Source: Halorubrum californiense DSM 19288 (GTDB taxonomy: Archaea; Halobacteriota; Halobacteria; Halobacteriales; Haloferacaceae). From it: a stretch of DNA of 58,628 bases. Shown in pieces: positions 26,001 through 35,339 of this stretch. The position numbers and the translations under genes are program-made. Location of the stretch: contig NZ_AOJK01000064.1 in NCBI RefSeq assembly GCF_000336875.1, forward strand, positions 1 through 58,628, in the 5' to 3' direction. The number at the start of each line of letters is the position of its first letter. Within the stretch, counting starts at the first letter, position 1. Under the pieces are notes generated by a model. It saw nothing but the letters and a program-made list of their open reading frames with translations, was not told where the DNA came from and did not search any database.

Positions 26001-28159
26001 TGGAACATGTCGACGGTGACCTGCGCGTTCCGTCACTGACCGCGGACGGCGATCGAGTCTCTCGTCCGGTAGAGGCGGTCAGCAAGCACGAAGCGCCGGA
26101 ACACCTCGTCCAAGTTCGGACCGAATCCGGTCGATCGATAACTGTCACTCCTGACCACGGTGTTCACGTGTACGACGGCGAACGGGACGCGGTCGCCGGC
26201 AAGGAAGCACGGGAAATCGATGCGGACGACAGGCTGGTGATCCCCGACTCAGTCGGGGCCGACGACATTGACCGGGACTCACGCCGGTTCGATTTGCTCG
26301 CCAAATTCGTTCGGTCCGACGCGGTTCCGAACGACCGTCTCATGATCAAAGGGCTGGACAAGGACCGACTGTACGAGCTCTTTGAGGACGCGTTCGCCGA
26401 CGACTGGGAGGGTCGGTTCTATCCGCTTCAGAGCATGACGGAGGTCTTCGAGACGAACAAGAAGACGCTGAGTAACTACCTGTACCGAGAAAGCTTCCCA
26501 GTGTCGTCTCTCCAGCGGTGCTTCACCTCGCTTGACGAGATGCTCGCGTTCGTCCCGGACGATGTCGCGCTCGGCATGAAACGCGATCGCACGGAGATCG
26601 ATCGGTTCGTCGATCTCAACCGGCGCGTCGCGACGCTGCTCGGCTACTACGCGGCTGAGGGATTCGCCCGCGAGCAGGAGACACCGAAGGGGACGATCCA
26701 CCAGACGACGATCTGCGGGACGGAAACGGAATCGAGGGAATTCTTCCTTGACGTTCTGCGGGAGGAGTTCGGGGTCGACCCGTACGAAGAGAACCACGCG
26801 AAAGTGACTGTCTCCGGTCGCCTGTTGCGTGCGTTCTTCGACTCGGTGCTCGACTCCGGCGTGTACGCACACACGAAGCGCGTCCCCGATCAAATATTCG
26901 ACGCGCCCGACGAGGTCGTCGGAGCGTATCTGAGCGGGTACTTCAGCGGCGACGGCAGCGTCGACGACGGATCGCTCCGAATCACGGCGACGACGGTGAG
27001 CGAGGAGCTTCGAGAGGACTTGGTCGGCCTCCTGCGGCGACTCGAAATCCACGCGAGCGTCGACCGACCCGAACGCGTTCACCTCCACGATAAGTTCCCC
27101 GAGTTCTACGACGAGAGCGACACGCGGATGACCGCACAGACGTACGTCCTCAGTGTCTCGTCAGAGGACGCCGTTCGATTCTCCGAAATCGCCGGATTTC
27201 ACCTCTCTCGGAAGCAGGATCGATTGAGGGAAAACGTCTCGTCCGTCGAACCGTACGCGCGGAAAGCGTCTGATGGCGGGTCCGGCGAGTATCTCGTCGA
27301 GAACGTTGCCGACGTGGAAACCGTCGAGAGCGACGTCGAACACGTGTACTGTCTCACCGTCGAAGAGACGCACTCACTCGTCGCGAACGATCTGTCGGTC
27401 GATCAGTGCGACGGCGACGAGGATTGCGTAATGCTCCTCATGGACGGCCTTCTCAACTTCTCGAAAGAATTCTTGCCGGACCAGCGGGGTGGGCGCATGG
27501 ATGCACCCTTAGTGATGTCCTCGCGGATCGACCCCTCGGAGATCGACGACGAGGCGCACAACGTCGACATCGTGCGCGAGTACCCCAAGGAGCTGTACGA
27601 GGCGTCTCGCGAGATGGCCGACCCGGAGGCGGTCGAGGAGCTGATACAGATCGGCGAGGACACGCTCGGCACCGACGACGAGTACCACGGGTTCGACCAC
27701 ACCCACGACACGACGGACATCGCGATGGGCCCGGACCTCTCGGCGTACAAGACGCTCGGCGACATGATGGAGAAGATGGACGCGCAGCTTGAGCTGGCCC
27801 GGAAGCTCCGCGCGGTCGACGAGACGGACGTGGCCGAGCGGGTGATCGAGTACCACTTCCTGCCGGACATCATCGGGAACCTCCGGGCGTTCTCGCGGCA
27901 GGAGACGCGCTGTCTCGACTGCGGCGAGAAGTACCGCCGGATGCCGCTGACGGGCGAGTGCCGCGAGTGCGGCGGCCGCGTGAACCTCACCGTCCACGAG
28001 GGGTCGGTGAGCAAGTACGTCGACACCGCCATCGAGGTGGCGGAGCGGTTCGACTGTCGCCCCTACACGAAACAGCGGCTGAAGGTGTTAGACGGGTCGC
28101 TGGAGTCGATATTCGAGGACGACACGAACAAGCAGTCCGGCATCGCGGACTTCATGTGA
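23048..28159 (+). CDS. polC: DNA polymerase D large subunit DP2 with in-frame intein
   Basis: Catalytic subunit of the archaeal replicative polymerase D. The precursor is 1703 residues; removing the intein (939-1453) leaves about 1188, the normal DP2 size. Seen in order: the N-terminal domain, an acidic low-complexity insert (about 283-330), the double-psi barrel core, zinc-binding Cys clusters (CPDCGEHTYAALCPDC and ECGDCGTVCEPDEAGRVECPNC), the active-site CDGDED where the intein sits, and a C-terminal zinc module (CLDCGEKYRRMPLTGECREC). The C-terminal end QSGIADFM may carry a PCNA-binding motif. The small subunit DP1 is not in this window. The ATG at 23048 gives the family start RPDDERYFARIEERLDEAW. 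Confidence 0.97.
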   Translation: MRPDDERYFARIEERLDEAWDVAETAKEQGRDPEPEIEIPVARDMADRVENILGIDGVAERVRDLEGEMSREEAALELVTDFVDGSVGDYDSREGKIEGAVRTAVALLTEGVVAAPIEGIDRVELLENDDGTEFVNVYYAGPIRSAGGTAQALSVLVADYARSLLDVDEYKPRDVEVERYAEEIALYDKDTGLQYTPKDKESKFIAKHIPVMLDGEATSDEEVSGFRDLERVDTNSARGGMCLVAAEGIALKAPKIQRYTRDLDEVDWPWLQDLIDGTIGKDGAGDGDAAGDEGSDGDESGSGEDGDPDEAESESAADDPTEAGADGPLRAEPSQKFLRDLIAGRPVFTHPSEAGGFRLRYGRARNHGFATGGVHPATMHIVDDFLAAGTQIKTERPGKAHGVVPVDSIEGPTVRLANGEVRQIDDPEEAKEIRNGVEKVLDLGEYLVNYGEFVENNHPLAPASYAPEWWVQEFEAAGADVRALRDDPHVDLEHPDVDRAFSWAEEYDCPLHPEYTYLWHDVSVDAVTALADAVAAGDVVEGVLAVERTDEVQHALESLLVEHAATPDALRIPTWRPLARSLGIDDGLRKEWDVEDLSAAARQYADGENAIRAVNEVAPFEVRERAPTRIGNRMGRPEKSESRDLSPAVHTLFPINEAGGPQRDVAEAANVMDDTGHRGRHELEVSDRVCPDCGEHTYAALCPDCEVHTEPHYECGDCGTVCEPDEAGRVECPNCEWEVTAATYQEVDVNDAYRTALETVGERESAFEILKGVQGLTSRNKTPEPIEKGVLRAKNGVTSFKDGTVRYDMTDLPVTAVRPEELDVTADHFRELGYETDIDGEPLRHDDQVVELRVQDIVLSDGAAEHMLKTADFVDDLLEQFYGLDRFYEVNERDDLVGELVFGMAPHTSAATVGRVIGFTSAAVGYAHPYFHAAKRRNCFHPKTKIWYEDETGQLRYDEIETFVETYLDRSDVEFDDFGTAVGELEHVDGDLRVPSLTADGDRVSRPVEAVSKHEAPEHLVQVRTESGRSITVTPDHGVHVYDGERDAVAGKEAREIDADDRLVIPDSVGADDIDRDSRRFDLLAKFVRSDAVPNDRLMIKGLDKDRLYELFEDAFADDWEGRFYPLQSMTEVFETNKKTLSNYLYRESFPVSSLQRCFTSLDEMLAFVPDDVALGMKRDRTEIDRFVDLNRRVATLLGYYAAEGFAREQETPKGTIHQTTICGTETESREFFLDVLREEFGVDPYEENHAKVTVSGRLLRAFFDSVLDSGVYAHTKRVPDQIFDAPDEVVGAYLSGYFSGDGSVDDGSLRITATTVSEELREDLVGLLRRLEIHASVDRPERVHLHDKFPEFYDESDTRMTAQTYVLSVSSEDAVRFSEIAGFHLSRKQDRLRENVSSVEPYARKASDGGSGEYLVENVADVETVESDVEHVYCLTVEETHSLVANDLSVDQCDGDEDCVMLLMDGLLNFSKEFLPDQRGGRMDAPLVMSSRIDPSEIDDEAHNVDIVREYPKELYEASREMADPEAVEELIQIGEDTLGTDDEYHGFDHTHDTTDIAMGPDLSAYKTLGDMMEKMDAQLELARKLRAVDETDVAERVIEYHFLPDIIGNLRAFSRQETRCLDCGEKYRRMPLTGECRECGGRVNLTVHEGSVSKYVDTAIEVAERFDCRPYTKQRLKVLDGSLESIFEDDTNKQSGIADFM
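25862..27406 (+). mobile_element. Intein with LAGLIDADG homing endonuclease in polymerase DP2
   Basis: A 515-residue protein-splicing element. It starts at Cys939 (CFHPKTKIWYEDE) after the extein sequence KRRN, and ends with LVANDLSVDQ just before extein Cys1454 of CDGDED. Splicing block B is visible as GRSITVTPDHGVHVYD and the C-terminal blocks as VEHVYCLTVEETHSLVAND. Two dodecapeptide motifs mark an endonuclease: LLGYYAAEG and YLSGYFSGDGS, both with their acidic residue. The last residue is Gln and not the usual Asn; the Pyrococcus PolII intein at the same site also ends in Gln. Codon use is less GC-biased than in the host gene, as expected for a transferred element. Confidence 0.95.
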
Positions 28160-28221
28160 GCTCGGAGGGCTCGGGACGACAGCCGGTCGAGCGATCCCCG
28201 TCGCGCCCGACTCTCAACGAT

Positions 28222-28863
28222 TCAGTCGCCGCGCGCCTCTTCGACCACTCGCGTGAACTCCCGGGCGGTCTCGGTGATGGCCTCGTAGTCGCCGCGCTCG
28301 GCGGCGTCGTAGTCGACGAGCGCGCCGCCCGCGCCGACCGCGAACGCGCCCGCGTCGATGTACTCGGCCGCGTTGTCGGGGCTGACGCCGCCGGTCGGCA
28401 TCATCGGGATCTGCCCGAGCGGCCCCTTCATTGCGCCGAGGTGGGCCGGGCCGACGGTCTTCGCGGGGAACACCTTCACGAAGTCGGCGCCCGCCTCGTA
28501 GCCGCGGACCGCCTCGGTGGGCGTCATCACGCCGGGCGCGCTGACGGCGCCGTAGCGGTTACACGTCTCGATGACGTCCTCGTGGAGGCTCGGGGAGACG
28601 ACGAACTCCGCACCCGCCATCAGCGTGGTCCGCGCCGTCTCGCTGTCGAGGACCGTTCCCGTGCCGACGACGACCTCGTCGTCGAAGGAGCCGGCGACCT
28701 CGCCGATGAGGTCCGCGACGTTCGGCGTGTCGGCGGTGATCTCGACGGCGGTGACGCCGCCCTCGCGGAGCGCCTCCGCGATCTCGATGAGCTGGTCGGC
28801 GGGCACCCCGCGCAACACCGCGACGACGCCGCTGTCGTCGAGTCGTGAGAGCGTCTCGTTCAT
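28222..28863 (-). CDS. KDPG/KHG-type aldolase (class I)
   Basis: Cleaves 2-keto-3-deoxy-6-phosphogluconate, or the galactonate form, to pyruvate and glyceraldehyde-3-phosphate in a branch of sugar-acid breakdown. The 213-residue protein is a single (beta/alpha)8 barrel with R18 (VAVLRG), E41 (VTAVEIT) and the Schiff-base lysine K130 (ADFVKVFPA). The phosphate-binding MPTGGVSPDN follows. This is the Eda-like family, different from the DHDPS-like KDG aldolase of haloarchaea, so the exact substrate is open. It converges with the polymerase gene and is divergent from aEF-2. Confidence 0.9.
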   Translation of the reverse strand: MNETLSRLDDSGVVAVLRGVPADQLIEIAEALREGGVTAVEITADTPNVADLIGEVAGSFDDEVVVGTGTVLDSETARTTLMAGAEFVVSPSLHEDVIETCNRYGAVSAPGVMTPTEAVRGYEAGADFVKVFPAKTVGPAHLGAMKGPLGQIPMMPTGGVSPDNAAEYIDAGAFAVGAGGALVDYDAAERGDYEAITETAREFTRVVEEARGD

Positions 28864-29092
28864 ACCCCCCGTTTCCCGAGTCGGAACTTAAAACCGCGCC
28901 GATGCTCGCGAGCGCCGACGGCGCTCTCGCCCGCCGGGGCCGCGGTCGACGGTCCCGAGCGAGCGCCCCCTTCGCAGCCTGTCCCGTGACACCGGTCGAC
29001 ACGAAATCGGCGGCGATAGGGAGTAATCGCCCGCGAAACGGCCGCGACGAAACACTACCCTTTTGACCCTCCTTTCGGTAACACTCGGTATA

Positions 29093-31282
29093 ATGGGCCG
29101 ACGCAAGAAGATCGTTCAGGAATGTCAACGGCTGATGGACGCCCCGGAGAACATCCGGAACATCGCCATCGCCGCCCACGTCGACCACGGGAAGACGACG
29201 CTCTCCGACAACCTGCTGGCGGGCGCCGGCATGATATCCGAGGACACCGCGGGCGAGCAGCTCGCGATGGACACGAAGGAGGACGAGCAGGAGCGCGGGA
29301 TCACCATCGACGCGGCGAACGTGTCGATGACTCACGAGTACGAGGACACCAACCACCTCGTCAACCTCATCGACACCCCGGGCCACGTGGACTTCGGGGG
29401 CGACGTCACCCGCGCGATGCGCGCGGTCGACGGCGCGCTGGTGGTCGTCGACGCCGTCGAGGGCGCGATGCCCCAGACGGAGACGGTGCTCCGGCAGGCG
29501 CTCCGCGAGGGAGTGAAGCCGACGCTGTTCATCAACAAGGTCGACCGCCTCATCTCGGAGCTCCAGGAGGGGCCCCAGGAGATGCAGGAACGGCTGATGT
29601 CGGTCATCGCCGACGTCAACGAGCTCATCCGCGGGATGGCCGAGAACATGGACGACATCCCCGAGGACTGGACCGTCTCCGTCGAGGACGGCACGGTCGG
29701 GTTCGGCTCGGCGCTGTACAAGTGGGGCGTCTCGATGCCCTCGATGCAGCGGACCGGGATGGACTTCGCCGACATCATGGAGCTGGAACAGGACGACAAG
29801 CGGCAGGAGCTCCACGAGCGCACGCCGCTGTCGGACGTCGTGCTCGACATGGTCTGCGAGCACTTCCCGAACCCGGTCGACGCCCAGCCCCGTCGTGTCC
29901 CGCGCATCTGGCGCGGTGACCCCGACACCGAGCTGGCCGAGGGGATGCAGCTGGTCGACGAGGACGGCGACGTCGTCTTCATGGTCACCGACATCTCCAT
30001 GGACCCGCACGCGGGCGAGATCGCGACGGGCCGCGTCTTCTCCGGCACGCTGGAGAAGGGCCAGGAGCTGTACGTCTCGGGCACCGCCGGCAAGAACCGC
30101 ATCCAGAGCGTCGGGCTCTTCATGGGGTCCGAGCGCGAGGAGGTGGACCGCGTCCCCGCGGGGAACATCGCCTCGGTCACCGGGCTGCGCGACGCAATCG
30201 CCGGTTCCACCGTCTCCTCGGTGGAGATGACGCCGTTCGAGTCGATCGAACACATCTCCGAGCCGGTCATCACGAAGTCCGTCGAGGCGCAGAACATGGA
30301 CGACCTGCCGAAGCTCATCGAGACGCTCCAGCAGGTCGCCAAGGAGGACCCGACGATCCAGATCGAGATCAACGAGGACACGGGCGAACACCTCATCAGC
30401 GGCCAGGGCGAGCTCCACCTCGAAGTGATCACCCAGCGGATCCGCGACAATCAGGGCATCCCGGTCATCACCGGCGAACCGATCGTCGTGTTCCGCGAGC
30501 AGCCCCAGGAGAACTCCCGCGAGGTCGAGGGGCAGTCGCCGAACCGCCACAACAAGTTCTACATCACCGTCGAGCCGATGGACCAGGAGATCGTCGACGC
30601 CATCCAGCTCGGCGAGGTCTCGATGGACATGCCCGAACTGGAGCGCCGCGAGGCGCTGCAGGAGGCCGGCATGGACAAGGACACCTCGCAGAACGTCGAG
30701 GACATCCACCGGACCAACATCCTCATCGACGACACGAAGGGTATCCAGCACCTCAACGAGACGATGGAGCTGGTCCTCGAAGGGCTTCAGGAGGCGCTCG
30801 ACGACGGCCCGCTGGCCGCCGAGCCGGTTCAGGGGTCGCTGTTCCGCCTGCACGACGCGAAGCTCCACGAGGACACCATCCACCGCGGTCCCGCGCAGGT
30901 CATCCCGGCGGTCCGCGACGCGGTCCACCGCTCGCTGATCGACGGCGAGGTCCGCCTGCTGGAGCCGATCCAAGACGTCCGGATCGACGTCCCCTCGGAG
31001 CACATGGGCGCCGCCTCCGGCGAGATCCAGGGCCGCCGCGGCCGCGTCGACGACATGTACCAGGAGGGTGACCTCATGGTGGTCGAGGGCATCGCGCCCG
31101 TCGAGGAGATGATCGGGTTCTCCTCCGACATCCGTTCGGCCACCGAGGGCCGCGCCTCGTGGAACACCGAGAACGCGGGCTTCCGCGTGCTCGTCGACAA
31201 CCTCCAGCGCGAGAAGATCATGGAGATCCGCGAGCGCAAGGGGATGAAGCTGGAACTGCCGCAGTCGATCGACTACTTCTAA
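29093..31282 (+). CDS. fusA: Translation elongation factor aEF-2
   Basis: GTPase that drives ribosome translocation. A full-length protein of 729 residues with P-loop [10 protein letters not shown], switch [14 protein letters not shown] and the C-terminal ribosome-binding domains. H597 in [10 protein letters not shown] is the site of diphthamide modification, the mark of archaeal and eukaryotic EF-2. The ATG at 29093 ([15 protein letters not shown]) is the family start. A TATA-like ACCCTTTTGAC near 29056 lies a short distance upstream. Transcribed alone here; the ribosomal S12/S7 genes that often neighbour it are absent. Confidence 0.98.
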   Translation: MGRRKKIVQECQRLMDAPENIRNIAIAAHVDHGKTTLSDNLLAGAGMISEDTAGEQLAMDTKEDEQERGITIDAANVSMTHEYEDTNHLVNLIDTPGHVDFGGDVTRAMRAVDGALVVVDAVEGAMPQTETVLRQALREGVKPTLFINKVDRLISELQEGPQEMQERLMSVIADVNELIRGMAENMDDIPEDWTVSVEDGTVGFGSALYKWGVSMPSMQRTGMDFADIMELEQDDKRQELHERTPLSDVVLDMVCEHFPNPVDAQPRRVPRIWRGDPDTELAEGMQLVDEDGDVVFMVTDISMDPHAGEIATGRVFSGTLEKGQELYVSGTAGKNRIQSVGLFMGSEREEVDRVPAGNIASVTGLRDAIAGSTVSSVEMTPFESIEHISEPVITKSVEAQNMDDLPKLIETLQQVAKEDPTIQIEINEDTGEHLISGQGELHLEVITQRIRDNQGIPVITGEPIVVFREQPQENSREVEGQSPNRHNKFYITVEPMDQEIVDAIQLGEVSMDMPELERREALQEAGMDKDTSQNVEDIHRTNILIDDTKGIQHLNETMELVLEGLQEALDDGPLAAEPVQGSLFRLHDAKLHEDTIHRGPAQVIPAVRDAVHRSLIDGEVRLLEPIQDVRIDVPSEHMGAASGEIQGRRGRVDDMYQEGDLMVVEGIAPVEEMIGFSSDIRSATEGRASWNTENAGFRVLVDNLQREKIMEIRERKGMKLELPQSIDYF

Positions 31283-31372
31283 GTCGACGGCGCGGTCCGC
31301 GGCGGTCGGCCGTCCCCGCTTTGTCCGTCTGCTTCGACGTTCTCTCTTCCCTCTTCGGCGCGCTTCGGCCCG

Positions 31373-31867
31373 TCAGCCGAGGATCCGCCTGACAGCCGAC
31401 GCGCCGCCGCCAAGGACGAAGACGACCCCGAGCGCGGCCGCGATGAGCGGCGCGTTCGACGTCTGCGCCTTCAGGAACGCCCCGTCGGGGTCGGCGGGGT
31501 CGACGTAGGCCGTCGTCGACTCGCCGACGGCGTACTCCCCGATCACTTCGCGGGCGGCCGACTCGGTGTCGTAGTTCGACGTGATCGCCGCGGGGAAGAC
31601 GTTCGTGCTCTCGTAGGTGTTCCCCTCGTACTCGTAGGTGAACCGCACGGTCGGCCGGTAGTCGACGCTCGTGCTGCTTCCGGAGGAACTCGATTCAACG
31701 TCGAGGGCGGCGATCTCGGCGTCGACCTCGACGGCGTCCGCGACGGCGTCCGACTGCTGGGTGTAGTCGTACGCGCCGTAGCCTGTCACTGCGAGCCCGA
31801 TCAGCAGCATGACGACAGCGCCCTTGAGCGTCTTCGGACCGTCGATCGAGAGCCCGCCGTCGCTCAT
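31373..31867 (-). CDS. DUF3592-family membrane protein
   Basis: A 164-residue membrane protein of unknown role. It has a transmembrane helix near each end (about 15-33 and 140-158) with a beta-rich external domain between them (YRPTVRFTYEYEGNTYESTNVFP, then GEYAVGESTTAYVDPADPDGAFL). This layout and the late VDPADP motif match the DUF3592 family found in many membranes. It converges with aEF-2. No neighbour suggests a function. Confidence 0.8.
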   Translation of the reverse strand: MSDGGLSIDGPKTLKGAVVMLLIGLAVTGYGAYDYTQQSDAVADAVEVDAEIAALDVESSSSGSSTSVDYRPTVRFTYEYEGNTYESTNVFPAAITSNYDTESAAREVIGEYAVGESTTAYVDPADPDGAFLKAQTSNAPLIAAALGVVFVLGGGASAVRRILG

Positions 31868-32080
31868 TCGTCCCGCTCACCTCGGTTCGAGGGGAGCCGG
31901 TCGGAGGAGCGACGAGTCGGTGCGACGGGCCGCGAAGCGATGCTGGACGAACCGCGTGGAGGGGCGAACACTCACGCTCCTCGGTCGCGGTCGCGCATAA
32001 TTCTTGGGGGGCCGTCCCGCCCGATTCGTGCGGTACGTTGACAACCGTGGCCGCGAGGCAACGCCTGCCCCCGCCGAAGG

Positions 32081-32111
32081 CTTATACCCGATCGTCCGAC
32101 TCCGTTCGGGT
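32081..32111 (+). promoter_or_regulatory. Promoter of the ACT-homoserine dehydrogenase transcript
   Basis: CTTATAC at 32081-32087 is a good haloarchaeal TATA element. Its spacing predicts transcription to start at about 32111, one base from the ATG of a 46-codon frame at 32112. The message therefore probably begins with that small frame and not with the ACT gene. Confidence 0.6.
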
Positions 32112-32252
32112 ATGCAGACGGGCACGACTCCCCCCCGGCGCACCGCGACGGAGCCACCGAGCGACCGCTCCACGCCGGGCACAGGAACGTGTCTGCGAAC
32201 GCGCGCCCCCGCCCCGGTCCATCGCGGCGAGGCGCCGGAGGTGTCGCCGTGA
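32112..32252 (+). CDS. Possible leaderless upstream ORF, Thr-rich, coupled to the ACT-protein gene
   Basis: A 46-residue frame starting exactly where the TATA box at 32081 predicts the 5' end. Nine of its first 30 residues are Thr (MQTGTTPPRRTATEPPSDR…), and its TGA overlaps the GTG start of the next gene as GTGA. That gene and the one after it belong to homoserine/threonine metabolism. This is the layout of a leader peptide, but Thr, Pro and Arg are also common in chance frames of GC-rich DNA, so the call is weak. Confidence 0.35.
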   Translation: MQTGTTPPRRTATEPPSDRSTPGTGTCLRTRAPAPVHRGEAPEVSP

Positions 32253-32881
32253 GCGACCGTCGCGACGGGGCGCCGGAGGCCGCGATCGACGCCGAGAACG
32301 CGGTCGATTCGGCCGCCGACGCCGAGAGCGCGGACCCGGCCTCCCCGGACGGGGGGCACGCGGCCGCGACTCCCTCGACGCACACGGTGCGGCTGGAGCT
32401 GGTCGACGAGCCCGGCCAGCTGCTCGCCGCGCTCCACCCGATCGCGGACAACGGAGGGAACCTCCTGTCGATCTACCACGAGCGCGGGAACAAGACGCCC
32501 CGCGGGCGGATCCCGGTTGAGGTCGACTTCGAGGCGACTCCCGAGCGGTTCGAGGAGATCGTCGACGCGCTCCGCAGCGAGGGCGTGAACGTGATGCAGG
32601 CGGGCACGGAGCGGTACGCCGAGGAGGTGACGCTGCTCCTCTTCGGCCACCTCATCGACACCGACCTCTCCGACACGCTCTCGCGGATCGAGGCCTGCGA
32701 GTCGGCGTCGGTCGCCGACGTGTCGCTCGCGGCCCCGCAGGGCACCGAAGAGGTGTCGAGCGCCCGACTCCGGCTCGAAGCGCGCGCCGGCGAGACGGAC
32801 GCGGCGCTCGCAGCGGTCCGCGAGCTCGCCGACGAGAAGGAGCTCCGCGTCGTCGAGCCGCTCACGGGGGTGGACGCGTGA
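32249..32881 (+). CDS. ACT-domain amino-acid-binding regulatory protein
   Basis: Likely senses an amino acid (threonine or a relative) and regulates homoserine dehydrogenase. The 210-residue protein has a disordered acidic N-terminus (1-45), a first ACT domain (HTVRLELVDEPGQLLAALHPIADNGGN) and a second ACT-like segment (EEVTLLLFGHLIDTDLSDTLSRIE). Homoserine dehydrogenases often carry a C-terminal ACT domain; the downstream enzyme lacks one, so this protein probably supplies it as a separate subunit. The GTG at 32249 overlaps the stop of the upstream small frame; another in-frame GTG at 32189 would add 20 residues. Its stop overlaps the next start by four bases (GTGA). Confidence 0.85.
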   Translation: MSDRRDGAPEAAIDAENAVDSAADAESADPASPDGGHAAATPSTHTVRLELVDEPGQLLAALHPIADNGGNLLSIYHERGNKTPRGRIPVEVDFEATPERFEEIVDALRSEGVNVMQAGTERYAEEVTLLLFGHLIDTDLSDTLSRIEACESASVADVSLAAPQGTEEVSSARLRLEARAGETDAALAAVRELADEKELRVVEPLTGVDA

Positions 32882-33873
32882 AGCTCGCCGTCATCGGCGC
32901 GGGCGCGGTCGGGCGCTCGGTCGTCGAGCTGGCGGGCGAACACGGCCACGAGGTCGTCGCGGTCGCCGACTCCTCGACGGCGGTCGTCGCAGACGGGGCG
33001 GACGGTCGGGGCGGCGACGCGGTCGGCGTCGACCCCGACGCGGTCGTGGCCCGGAAGGCTGAGCGCGGAATCGTCGGGGACGACGACCCCGAAGACGCGC
33101 TCGCGGCCGACTACGACGTCCTCGTCGAGGCGACGCCGACGACGCTCGGCGACGCCGAACCCGGCTTCTCGCACGTGACGACCGCCTTGGAGCGCGACCG
33201 CCACGCCGTCCTCGCGAACAAGGGCCCGGTCGCGGAGCGGTTCGGCGACCTGCGGGCGGCCGTCGACGACAGCGACGGGGACATCCGGTTCGAGGCGACC
33301 GTGGGTGGGGCGATCCCCGCGGTCTCGACCGTCGAGGATATCGAGCCCGGCCACGTCACCGCGGTCCGCGGCGTGCTCAACGGGACGGCGAACTTCATCC
33401 TGACGCGGATGGCCGCCGAGGGGCTCGACTACGATCACGTGCTCGCGGAGGCGCAGGACCTCGGCGTCGCCGAGGCCGACCCCTCCTTCGACGTGGACGG
33501 CACCGACGCGGCGCTGAAGTGCGTCATCCTCGCGAACGTCCTCTCGTTCGGCGCGGTCGACGACCCGGCAGACGCCCGGGAGTTCACGCTCGACGACGCC
33601 GACGTCTCCGGGATCCGCGACGTGCCCGGCTCCGCGCTCCGGCTCGCGGCCGAGGACGGGCAGACGGTCCGGCTGATCGGCGAGGCGACGGGTGAGACCG
33701 TCCGCGTCGCGCCGCGGCTCGTCCCCGAGAACGGGACGCTCGCGGTCTCCGGCACGCAGAACATCGTCCAGATCGAGACGTCCCACGCCGGCCGGCTCAA
33801 CATCTCCGGTCGCGGCGCGGGCGGCCCCGAGACCGCGAGCGCGGTCCTCGGCGACGTGGGACGATTGGAGTAG
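32878..33873 (+). CDS. hom: Homoserine dehydrogenase
   Basis: Reduces aspartate semialdehyde to homoserine, the branch point to threonine and methionine. The 331 residues hold an N-terminal Rossmann domain (KLAVIGAGAVGRSVVELAG), the catalytic lysine in VLANKGPVAE, the family block RGVLNGTANFILTRM and the signature EAQDLGVAEADPSFDVDGTDAALK. There is no C-terminal ACT domain. GTG start in a GTGA overlap with the ACT-protein gene, so the two are translationally coupled. The stop lies inside a 23-base duplication (33865-33910). Confidence 0.94.
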   Translation: MKLAVIGAGAVGRSVVELAGEHGHEVVAVADSSTAVVADGADGRGGDAVGVDPDAVVARKAERGIVGDDDPEDALAADYDVLVEATPTTLGDAEPGFSHVTTALERDRHAVLANKGPVAERFGDLRAAVDDSDGDIRFEATVGGAIPAVSTVEDIEPGHVTAVRGVLNGTANFILTRMAAEGLDYDHVLAEAQDLGVAEADPSFDVDGTDAALKCVILANVLSFGAVDDPADAREFTLDDADVSGIRDVPGSALRLAAEDGQTVRLIGEATGETVRVAPRLVPENGTLAVSGTQNIVQIETSHAGRLNISGRGAGGPETASAVLGDVGRLE

Positions 33874-33910
33874 GCCGGCTCGTCCGGTTGGAGTAGGCCG
33901 CTTCGACCGC
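33865..33910. repeat. 23-base tandem duplication across the hom stop codon
   Basis: Units 33865-33887 and 33888-33910 share their first 13 bases exactly (TTGGAGTAGGCCG) and about 19 of 23 overall. The first unit carries the last two codons and TAG of hom. Confidence 0.85.
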
Positions 33911-34070
33911 CGATTCCGTCGCTCCGGACCGGGGCGTGTGTCGCTCTGTCGTGTTCCGCGTTGTCGAGAATCGCCGGACGGCGGCACGATACTCTGTAAG
34001 CCGTATCGAAACCGTTTTAGTGGAATCAACCGAAACTTACTCACAGAGCGCCTTAGCGCGTGATTACCCC

Positions 34071-35336
34071 ATGAGTGACAAACCGCACCAGAACCTGGCC
34101 ATCATCGGCCACGTCGACCACGGCAAGAGTACGCTCGTGGGTCGCCTCCTCTTCGAGACGGGGAGCGTCCCCGAGCACGTAATCGAGCAGCACCGCGAGG
34201 AAGCCGAAGAGAAGGGCAAGGGCGGCTTCGAGTTCGCCTACGTGATGGACAACCTCGCCGAGGAGCGCGAGCGCGGCGTCACGATCGACATCGCCCACCA
34301 GGAGTTCGACACGGACAACTACTACTTCACCATCGTCGACTGCCCGGGCCACCGTGACTTCGTGAAAAACATGATCACGGGCGCCTCGCAGGCCGACAAC
34401 GCGGTGCTCGTCGTCGCGGCCGACGACGGCGTCGCGCCCCAGACGCGTGAGCACGTGTTCCTGGCCCGCACGCTCGGGATCAACGAGCTCATCATCGGCG
34501 TCAACAAGATGGACCTCGTCGACTACAGCGAGGACTCCTACAAGGAGGTCATCGGCGAGGTCGAGGACCTGCTCAACCAGGTCCGCTTCGCGACCGACGA
34601 CACCACGTTCGTGCCGATCTCGGCGTTCGAGGGCGACAACGTCGCCGAGGCGTCCGAGAACACGCCGTGGTACGACGGCGACACCCTGCTGGAGTCGCTC
34701 AACGACCTGCCGGAGTCCGAGCCGCCGACGGACGCGCCGCTCCGACTCCCCATCCAGGACGTCTACACCATCTCCGGCATCGGGACCGTCCCCGTGGGAC
34801 GCGTCGAGACCGGGATCCTCAACACCGGCGACAACGTCTCCTTCCAGCCGTCCGACGTGGGCGGCGAGGTGAAGACGGTCGAGATGCACCACGAAGAGGT
34901 GCCCAAGGCCGAGCCCGGTGACAACGTCGGGTTCAACGTCCGCGGCATCGGCAAGGACGACATCCGCCGCGGCGACGTCTGTGGCCCGGCCGACGATCCG
35001 CCGAGCGTCGCGGAGACGTTCAAAGCGCAGGTCGTCGTCATGCAGCACCCGTCGGTCATCACGGCCGGCTACACCCCGGTCTTCCACGCCCACACGGCGC
35101 AGGTCGCCTGTACGATCGAGTCCATCGATCAGAAGATCGACCCCTCGTCCGGTGAGGTCGCCGAGGAGAACCCGGACTTCATCAAGTCTGGCGACGCCGC
35201 GGTCGTCACCGTGCGCCCCCAGAAACCGCTCAGCATCGAGCCGTCCGGCGAGATCCCGGAACTCGGCAGCTTCGCCATCCGCGACATGGGGCAGACCATC
35301 GCGGCCGGCAAGGTGCTCGAAGTCAACGAGCGATAA
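34071..35336 (+). CDS. tef1a: Translation elongation factor aEF-1A
   Basis: GTPase that brings aminoacyl-tRNA to the ribosome. A full-length protein of 421 residues: P-loop GHVDHGKST at 14-22, switch [18 protein letters not shown], and the two beta-barrel domains ([15 protein letters not shown] and the C-terminal [16 protein letters not shown]). The ATG at 34071 is the family start [21 protein letters not shown] around 34009 is a likely TATA element, giving a leader of about 33 bases. rps10 follows after three bases, the standard archaeal order. Confidence 0.98.
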   Translation: MSDKPHQNLAIIGHVDHGKSTLVGRLLFETGSVPEHVIEQHREEAEEKGKGGFEFAYVMDNLAEERERGVTIDIAHQEFDTDNYYFTIVDCPGHRDFVKNMITGASQADNAVLVVAADDGVAPQTREHVFLARTLGINELIIGVNKMDLVDYSEDSYKEVIGEVEDLLNQVRFATDDTTFVPISAFEGDNVAEASENTPWYDGDTLLESLNDLPESEPPTDAPLRLPIQDVYTISGIGTVPVGRVETGILNTGDNVSFQPSDVGGEVKTVEMHHEEVPKAEPGDNVGFNVRGIGKDDIRRGDVCGPADDPPSVAETFKAQVVVMQHPSVITAGYTPVFHAHTAQVACTIESIDQKIDPSSGEVAEENPDFIKSGDAAVVTVRPQKPLSIEPSGEIPELGSFAIRDMGQTIAAGKVLEVNER

Positions 35337-35339
35337 TCG

